Shown here piece by piece: positions 58,663-64,000 of a stretch of DNA of 64,000 bases. The notes below the pieces were generated by a model. The model saw nothing but the letters and a program-made list of their open reading frames with translations. It was not told the DNA's origin and searched no databases. The translations under genes and the position numbers were made by a program. This DNA is from Thermogemmatispora tikiterensis (GTDB lineage: Bacteria; Chloroflexota; Ktedonobacteria; Ktedonobacterales; Ktedonobacteraceae). The stretch spans positions 4,817,661 through 4,881,660 of the forward strand of contig NZ_MCIF01000002.1 in assembly GCF_003268475.1 (NCBI RefSeq), given 5' to 3'. Every line of letters starts with the position of its first letter. Positions within the stretch are counted from its first letter, which is position 1.

Positions 58663-60177
58663 CTAGCTGGCCCTATCAAGGGCGCGCCGCTCTCGGGACC
58701 ACTGACCGGCGGCCCGTCCGGCGCGGCGTCCAAAGACCGAGCCGGCCATCAGACCGGCACCGCCCGGGTAGTTATGGTAGAAGAGGCCACCGACCAGCTC
58801 GCCGGCAGCGTACAGACCGGGCATTGGCAGATTGAGCCGGTCCAGTACGCGCCCATTGGGGTCAATGCGTAGCCCCCCGAAGGTGAACGTAATACCGCAG
58901 GTGACCGCGAAGGCGTAGTAGGGCGGCGTATCCAGCGGCTGGGCCCAGTTTGATTTTCTGGGGGTGATGCCGACCGTGCCCTTGCCGTCCTTGATGGCTG
59001 GATTAAACTTCACATCGCGCATCACCGCAGCGTTGAAGGTGGTGACCGTCTCCTCCAGGCCATCGGCATCGATTCCCGCCTTCTGCGCCAGCTCGCGAAT
59101 CGTCAGAGCCTCGAAGCGCGAGACGCCGGGGGCAGTGTACTCATCCTTGCGCAGAAGCGGCTCAGTTTTGGCATCGAAGAGCTGGAAAGCGATGCCATCG
59201 GGTTGCTTCATGATCTCGGCGCCATAGCGAGCGTAGGTGTAGTTGCGGAAGTCGGCCCCCTCATCGAGGAAGCGCTTGCCCTGACTATTGACCACAATCC
59301 CCAGCGGATAGGACTGCTTGGTCAGCAGGTTGGTCAAGAAGCGATCACCGTGGGGAGGAGCGGCGACGTCCCAGGCCACCGAGTGACAGCCGCTCCAGTG
59401 GCCATAGGACTGCGCTCCCAGCGCCAGAGCGGCAAAGAGGACCTCGCCCGTATTGTAGGGCGTGCCACGCACACGGGCCAGATCCCAGCCAGGCCCCAGG
59501 TAGCAGGTACGAAGCTGCGGATTGGCCTCGAAGCCGCCCGCCGCCAGGACCACGGCACCGGCCCGAATACGCTGCCGCTCTCTGCCTGGTGGAGAGCAAA
59601 TCACACCGCAGACTGCTCCCGTCATGTCGCATTCCAGATCAACAACCGGGCTGTTGAAGCGCACCTCGATGCCGCTGGCTGCCGCCGCCTGCAGATGCTG
59701 CTCGATCAATCCCTTGCCGCCGTTGACCGTGCCCAGGGCCAGCCCGCCCCAGAAACGGAACTCGCCATCAACCTGGAACGACTGGCGATCGTACATCAGG
59801 CGGAAGCGCAGTCCTTTCTGATGCAGCCAGCGAATGGTCTCAGCGGCCTCCTGCACCAGGATCGCCGTCAACTCAGGATCACAGCGACCTTTGGTGGTGC
59901 GCTGCATATCCTGCAGGAACTGCTCAGGCGTGTAGGGGGGGAGCGCGGTCCGCTGCAGAAAAGCCTCGTCGCGCTCGTCCAGGAGCGGCAGCAGTTCCTC
60001 CAGACTGGAGAAGGTGGTGCGGAAGGCGCCCGCTGTGAAATAGCTGTTGCCGCCTGCCCAGTCGCTGCCGGCCTTTTCCAGCACTAACACCTTGTCCACC
60101 TGCTCGCGCGCCGCATGCGCAGCGCTGAGGCCGGCGTTGCCGCCGCCGACCACGATGACATCGTAATACTCTGTCAT
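58663..60177 (-). CDS. FAD-dependent dehydrogenase (fumarate reductase / tricarballylate dehydrogenase-like)
   Basis: 504 residues starting in an ATGA overlap with the Dabb gene. FAD binding motif VIVVGGGNAGLSAAHAAREQ; family blocks GGNSYFTAGAF, WGGLALGTVNGGKGLIEQHL, VVLAAGGFEANPQLR, TFGGLRIDPNGRVLD and the C-terminal YAAGELVGGLFYHNYPGGAGLMAGSVFGRRAG. It resembles TcuA and the flavocytochrome-c flavoproteins but has no cytochrome domain or export signal. It probably oxidises or reduces a carboxylic-acid side chain in the operon's pathway. Confidence 0.88.
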   Translation of the reverse strand: MTEYYDVIVVGGGNAGLSAAHAAREQVDKVLVLEKAGSDWAGGNSYFTAGAFRTTFSSLEELLPLLDERDEAFLQRTALPPYTPEQFLQDMQRTTKGRCDPELTAILVQEAAETIRWLHQKGLRFRLMYDRQSFQVDGEFRFWGGLALGTVNGGKGLIEQHLQAAAASGIEVRFNSPVVDLECDMTGAVCGVICSPPGRERQRIRAGAVVLAAGGFEANPQLRTCYLGPGWDLARVRGTPYNTGEVLFAALALGAQSYGHWSGCHSVAWDVAAPPHGDRFLTNLLTKQSYPLGIVVNSQGKRFLDEGADFRNYTYARYGAEIMKQPDGIAFQLFDAKTEPLLRKDEYTAPGVSRFEALTIRELAQKAGIDADGLEETVTTFNAAVMRDVKFNPAIKDGKGTVGITPRKSNWAQPLDTPPYYAFAVTCGITFTFGGLRIDPNGRVLDRLNLPMPGLYAAGELVGGLFYHNYPGGAGLMAGSVFGRRAGRAAGQWSRERRALDRAS

Positions 60178-60482
60178 TGGCCCTCCATTACCAGTTGTAC
60201 CATTGCGCGCCCATCGCTCTGAATCAGTTTGGACGTCAGACGCTGGCTGATCGCCACATGAGCGGGATGCTGCATATAGCGCTCCCAGGCCTCCATATCG
60301 TCGAGATCAGCCACCAGCGCTACGGTGTACTGTTGATCGCGCGGACTGATGTTGCGCCCGGCTACCAGGCTGCGCAAGCCTGGCACCTGCCCGACGAGCG
60401 AGCGCCAGGCGGCGCACAACTCCTCTAGCTGCTCCGGCGTCGCCTCTGCGCGGGCCTTGCCAAGAAAGATATGGCGTATCAC
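60174..60482 (-). CDS. Dabb (stress-response A/B barrel) domain protein
   Basis: 102 residues: MIRHIFLGKARAEATPEQLEELCAAWRSLVGQVPGLRSLVAGRNISP, then YTVALVADLDDMEAWERYMQHPAHV, the standard dimeric Dabb fold (H3 and the HPAHV block). Dabb proteins are often accessory enzymes in aromatic or polyketide pathways. It overlaps the downstream dehydrogenase by four bases and lies 82 bases after the SDR gene. Confidence 0.88.
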   Translation of the reverse strand: MIRHIFLGKARAEATPEQLEELCAAWRSLVGQVPGLRSLVAGRNISPRDQQYTVALVADLDDMEAWERYMQHPAHVAISQRLTSKLIQSDGRAMVQLVMEGQ

Positions 60483-60564
60483 CTTGCTGTGTCCCTCCTT
60501 TCTCCTCGCCTGCCATGAAAGGCGCTGGGAGGTGGGGCCGTGATCCCCCCACCGACCTGCCTCG

Positions 60565-61323
60565 CTACATGGTTAGCCAGCCACCATCGACATAGAGCGT
60601 GATCCCCGTGATATAGGCCGACTCGTCGGAGGCCAGGAAGACCGCCGCCCCCGCCAGATCGCTCGGCTGCCCCACGCGCCCCATCGGAATATGAGCCAGC
60701 GTTGCCGCTAAAGATTGCGGATCGTCCAGCCGGTCCTTGCTCAGCTCCGTATAGATCGGGCCGGGGCCGATAGCGTTGACGCGAATATTGGCCTTGACCA
60801 GCGCCAGGGCCATCGCTTTGGTCAGGGTGCGTACCCCGCCTTTGCTGGTGCAGTAATGCACGGTCGTCGGGTTGACGCTCTCGGCATTGACCGAGGCGAT
60901 ATTGATGATCACGCCGCCGCCCTGCTCTTTCATGCGGCGGGCGAAAGCCTGCCCGCACAGGAAGGTTCCTTTCAGATTGATGTCCAGCACCCGATCCCAT
61001 TCAGCTTCCGTGATCTCCAGAAAATCGTAACGTCCGATGACGCCGGCATTGTTGACCAGAATATCGACCCGCCCGAATTCGCGGACCGTCCAGGTGGCCA
61101 GCTCATTGACCTCCGTCGCATTGGTGACGTCGAGATGCTTTCCGACAACCCGTTGACCTGTCGCCTGAGCAAGCTCGGCGGCGGTCTGGCGGGCTGCCTC
61201 CTCCATGATGTCAGCAATCACCACGGAAGCCCCTTCGCGGGCATAGGCCTCGGCAATGGCCCGTCCGTTGCCGCGCGCCGCACCAGTGATCACAGCAATG
61301 CGCTCCTTCAAACGCTCTCCCAT
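60565..61323 (-). CDS. short-chain dehydrogenase/reductase
   Basis: 252 residues from ATG 61323 with AAAGGAG 12 bases upstream. NAD(P) motif TGAARGNGRAIA (TGxxxGxG), acidic D after strand 2 (VVIADIME, favouring NAD), NNAG, a catalytic serine in IASVNAESVN, and Y157-x-x-x-K161 (HYCTSK). C-terminal YITGITLYVDGGWLTM is typical of FabG-like SDRs. It would oxidise or reduce a hydroxy or keto intermediate. Confidence 0.92.
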   Translation of the reverse strand: MGERLKERIAVITGAARGNGRAIAEAYAREGASVVIADIMEEAARQTAAELAQATGQRVVGKHLDVTNATEVNELATWTVREFGRVDILVNNAGVIGRYDFLEITEAEWDRVLDINLKGTFLCGQAFARRMKEQGGGVIINIASVNAESVNPTTVHYCTSKGGVRTLTKAMALALVKANIRVNAIGPGPIYTELSKDRLDDPQSLAATLAHIPMGRVGQPSDLAGAAVFLASDESAYITGITLYVDGGWLTM

Positions 61324-61516
61324 GATGGTGTCCAACTCCTTTCTAAAGACTGCTTCTCTCGATGGACGGCCTGTCGCCTGCCACAGCGCCAGGTGGACAG
61401 ATGAACAGGCAGTCAGGCGGGAGGCGGCGGGCCGAGCCTGGAGCAGCCGGCCCGCTCCCCGCTGGCCGTGGCACTGATAGACGTCACATCTCCACTGCAT
61501 GCCAGCGCGGCGACAG

Positions 61517-61987
61517 TCAGACGCCAGGGCTGGCAGATTCGTCGGGATGGTTGATCTCATCCTCGCGGCGGTCGCGCCGCTCCAGCTCGCCGGCGGGCAC
61601 CGTCACCACGATGAAGAGCAGGTCCTCCAGGCCCGTATTGGCCAGAGAATGCACCACCCCGGGCGGAATGAAAATGGCCGTATGCGGCTCAACCACATAT
61701 TGGCGCTCGCCCAGGCGCATCAGGCCACGCCCCTTGAGAATGTAGTAGACGTGCTCAGCCTCTTCGTGGACGTGATTCTCGGCGTAGCCGCGCGGCTGAT
61801 AGAGCGAGAGCCGAAAATCAAAGTAGCGCGTCCGGCTGTTGTCCGGGTTCACCAGCAGCTTAGAGTAGGCTTCATGGTGCTGCGGCGGCTCGACCCAGAC
61901 CAGCTCTTCGGCGCGGACCGGGCGCACCTCGTCGACCTCCTTGGGGATCGACGAGGGCCGCGGCTCAAAGGACGGCGAGGCACTCAT
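61517..61987 (-). CDS. cupin-domain protein
   Basis: 156 residues, ATG overlapping the TPP enzyme stop (ATGA), behind GGAGGATCAG. Two cupin motifs: HVHEEAEHVYYILKGRG (metal ligands H, H, E) and PPGVVHSLANTG (third H). It is likely a small dioxygenase, isomerase or binding protein with an Fe/Mn site. Second gene of the catabolic operon. Confidence 0.88.
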   Translation of the reverse strand: MSASPSFEPRPSSIPKEVDEVRPVRAEELVWVEPPQHHEAYSKLLVNPDNSRTRYFDFRLSLYQPRGYAENHVHEEAEHVYYILKGRGLMRLGERQYVVEPHTAIFIPPGVVHSLANTGLEDLLFIVVTVPAGELERRDRREDEINHPDESASPGV

Positions 61988-63786
61988 AGCTGATCCTCCT
62001 GCCAGCCAAAATTGGGCAGCGGGTGGGGCAGCGGTGGCAGCTCCCAGCTGGCCGTGGCTGGCGGCCTGACCTCGCGATCGACGCGTACATCGAGCACCGT
62101 CGGGCGCCCGCTCGTCAGAGCCTGATGCAGGAGATCGCCCAGGTCGCCGGGACGCTCGACCAGATAGCCATCGGCCCCCATAGCCCGCGCCAGGGCCGCA
62201 AAATCTGCCGAGAAGAGGCGCCCGCTCTGCTCCTCGACGAAGCTTGTCACCAGCTCGCGCCCGCTGCCAAAGTAGCCGAGCTGCTGATCGCGGATCGAGC
62301 AATAGCCATAGTTGTTCCAGACCAGCCAGACCACCGGAATGGCGTATTCAACTGCCGTGGCGACTGTGCCCGGCCACATCAAGAAGCCGCCGTCGCCACA
62401 GACACTGACAACGCTGCGCTCCGGAGCGGCCAGCTTGGCCCCCAAAGCTCCGGCGACGCCAAAGCCCATCGAGGCGAAACCGAAGCTCTGCAACAGGGTG
62501 CGCGAGCGATAGGCCGGAAAAGCTGAGACCAGCCAGTTATGGTGCACCCCCACATCGGAGACAACGATAGCGTCCTCGGGCAGGGCGGCGCGCAGCTCAC
62601 TGATGACGCGCTCGGGTCGCAGAGGGACTGCCTCCGAGCGGCGCGGCTCATTGACGTGCGCCTCCCATTTGCGTTGCCACTCCCCAATCTTCTCCAGCCA
62701 GCTGCGGCGCGCCGCAGCTCTCGTCTCCAACGCCGTGGTAGCACACGCTGACAGGGCCTCCAGCAGCTGGCGCAGCACCGTCCTGATGTCGCCGACAATA
62801 CCGACTGTCGGCTGATAGTTTCTGCCGATCTCGCTGGGATCGATATCGACATGGATCAGCCTGGTAGGCGGAATGCGGTAAGTAAAGCCCGGCAGCCAGG
62901 AGCTGGTCGAGCGATCGTCGAAGCGTGTCCCCAGGGCCAGAATGACATCGGCGTGGCGGGTGGCCGCATTGGCCGGATAGCTCCCGTTGCGTCCTGTGGC
63001 TCCCAAGCTCAGCCGATGGCGCGCATCGATGACGCCCTTGCCGAGTGGAGTGGTGACCACCGGAATCGACAACTGCTCGGCCAGGCGCAGCAGCTCCGAC
63101 TCGGCCTGGCTTAGCTCGACACCGTGTCCCGCCACAATCACCGGGCGCTGGGCAGAGAGCAAGAGACGCAGGGCTTCCTGCAGATCGGCGGGATCAGCCC
63201 CGGCGCGCGAAGCAATGGGGCAGTCCCATAGCTCGCGCTCAGCCTCCTCGCGCTCCACGGTCTCCACAAAGACATTGAGCGGTACATCGAGGTGGACCGG
63301 CCCCGGGCGCCCGCTCAGCATCAGCGTATAAGCCTGGCGCAGTGCCAGCGGTAGCATGTCGGCCCGCGTCGGCTGAAAGCTGCGCTTGACGTAGGGGCGC
63401 AGTACGTTGACAAACTCCCCCTGGAAATAGCGACCGCTCTCCTGAAAGGGGCCACGGTTCCACTGTGAGGTGGGAACGTTGCCAGTGATGGCCAGGAAGG
63501 CCGACGAATCCATGAAGGCCGAAGCGATCGCCGGCACCAGGTTGGTAGAGCCGGGGCCGCAGGATGTGAAAGTCGCAACCGGCCTCTGGGCCACGCGGAA
63601 GTAGGCGTCGGCCATGAAGGCGGCGCAGGCCTCATGGTGCACAGAGATAGCTTTCAGCTCGTCCCGGCGGTCATAGACGGCATCCAGAAAGCCGAGGATG
63701 CCGTGACCACAGAGACCAAAGACATAGGGGACGCCGCGCCTGATCAGAAAATCAACGATCAGTTCCGCCCCCTTGATCGCTGCCAT
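61984..63786 (-). CDS. thiamine-diphosphate-dependent enzyme (acetolactate synthase-like)
   Basis: 600 residues. The PYR domain has catalytic glutamate E52 (VHHEACAAFMADAYFRV); the central domain (RPVIVAGHGVELSQAESELLRLAEQLSIPVVTTPLGKG) and the PP domain with the ThDP motif VSVCGDGGFLMWPGTVATAVEYAIPVVWLVWNN follow. Homologues include acetolactate synthase, sulfoacetaldehyde acetyltransferase, benzoylformate decarboxylase and oxalyl-CoA decarboxylase. Because no small regulatory subunit is present and the operon is catabolic, decarboxylation of a 2-oxo acid (to an aldehyde for the ALDH) is the favoured role, unproven. Confidence 0.9.
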   Translation of the reverse strand: MAAIKGAELIVDFLIRRGVPYVFGLCGHGILGFLDAVYDRRDELKAISVHHEACAAFMADAYFRVAQRPVATFTSCGPGSTNLVPAIASAFMDSSAFLAITGNVPTSQWNRGPFQESGRYFQGEFVNVLRPYVKRSFQPTRADMLPLALRQAYTLMLSGRPGPVHLDVPLNVFVETVEREEAERELWDCPIASRAGADPADLQEALRLLLSAQRPVIVAGHGVELSQAESELLRLAEQLSIPVVTTPLGKGVIDARHRLSLGATGRNGSYPANAATRHADVILALGTRFDDRSTSSWLPGFTYRIPPTRLIHVDIDPSEIGRNYQPTVGIVGDIRTVLRQLLEALSACATTALETRAAARRSWLEKIGEWQRKWEAHVNEPRRSEAVPLRPERVISELRAALPEDAIVVSDVGVHHNWLVSAFPAYRSRTLLQSFGFASMGFGVAGALGAKLAAPERSVVSVCGDGGFLMWPGTVATAVEYAIPVVWLVWNNYGYCSIRDQQLGYFGSGRELVTSFVEEQSGRLFSADFAALARAMGADGYLVERPGDLGDLLHQALTSGRPTVLDVRVDREVRPPATASWELPPLPHPLPNFGWQEDQL

Positions 63787-63899
63787 TGATAATCAACCCT
63801 CCTCCTGCTGATGGAATGATGAACTGCCGGCTGCTCTGCTGCGGCTGGGGTGCTCGCTCAGACGCGCTCGGCCGGTTCTGCTTCAATCAGGCCGGGGCC

Positions 63900-64000
63900 T
63901 TAGCTGCTCGCCATTGGGCTGGCCCGCCCGACGTAGGACTCTACCAGGCGTGGGTCATGCAGCAGCTCGGCGGCGGGGGCCACGCGCGTAATGTGGCCAT
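63900..64000 (-). CDS. LivF-type branched-chain amino acid ABC ATPase, C-terminus only
   Basis: The minus strand reads GHITRVAPAAELLHDPRLVESYVGRASP before a TAA at 63900-63902. This is the usual LivF ending (GPAAELL.DPRVVEAYLG). The rest lies beyond the window edge. It is 114 bases upstream of the TPP gene on the same strand, so a branched-chain-type importer may supply the operon's substrate. Confidence 0.75.
   Translation of the reverse strand, partial: GHITRVAPAAELLHDPRLVESYVGRASPMASS

Overview
The window looks like high-GC chromosomal DNA from a member of the Chloroflexota, most likely class Ktedonobacteria (Thermogemmatispora-like). This rests on family composition only: a MalT/LuxR giant regulator, XRE-TPR regulators, several LacI-regulated plant-glycan hydrolases without signal peptides, a split lycopene cyclase, and frequent GTG/TTG starts with strong AAGGAGG-type ribosome sites. 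No rRNA, tRNA, CRISPR array, insertion sequence or phage structural gene was recognised.

Layout. 1-9 kb: end of an ABC exporter ATPase gene, a 1169-residue LuxR/MalT-type regulator, a small membrane protein, three tandem paralogous XRE-type mini-regulators on an AT-rich patch, three small hypothetical genes and a G3E (CobW-type) GTPase. 10-29 kb: a glycan-utilisation locus with GH116, GH29, GH42 and GH31 enzymes, a LacI regulator, three consecutive MalK-like ATPases, a Tat/lipobox sugar-binding protein and two permeases. The four hydrolase families together match the linkages of fucosylated xyloglucan oligosaccharides, all are predicted cytoplasmic, and the same palindrome (TGGGAGCGATCCCA) lies just downstream of the GH31 promoter and of the binding-protein promoter. 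29-37 kb: a YesL-like membrane protein, a degenerate GroEL-like protein with altered ATPase residues, a BNR/Asp-box propeller protein, a flavin-dependent halogenase-like protein with a possible PqqD-like tail, and a methyltransferase.

37-43 kb holds a minus-strand operon of three large proteins that I cannot assign; the middle one is a coiled-coil protein followed by what looks like a McrB/MoxR-like AAA+ domain without a usable P-loop. This is the best candidate for an undescribed system. 43-48 kb: CutA, a split XRE-TPR regulator (possible frameshift), a 37-residue membrane microprotein, and a compact restriction-modification pair (NotI-family nuclease plus D12 adenine methylase, stop codon directly abutting the start codon). 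48-54 kb: a secreted GH5 mannanase and a second LacI regulator transcribed divergently, each with a LacI-type palindrome at the promoter, and a 1029-residue glycoside hydrolase.

54-64 kb: an MHS-type transporter behind a strong promoter and a long leader with a T-box-like motif, a heterodimeric lycopene cyclase (crtYc/crtYd), and a minus-strand catabolic operon (TPP enzyme, cupin, SDR, Dabb protein, FAD-dependent dehydrogenase, aldehyde dehydrogenase) downstream of the end of a LivF-type ATPase gene. Promoter, operator, terminator and riboswitch calls are made by eye.
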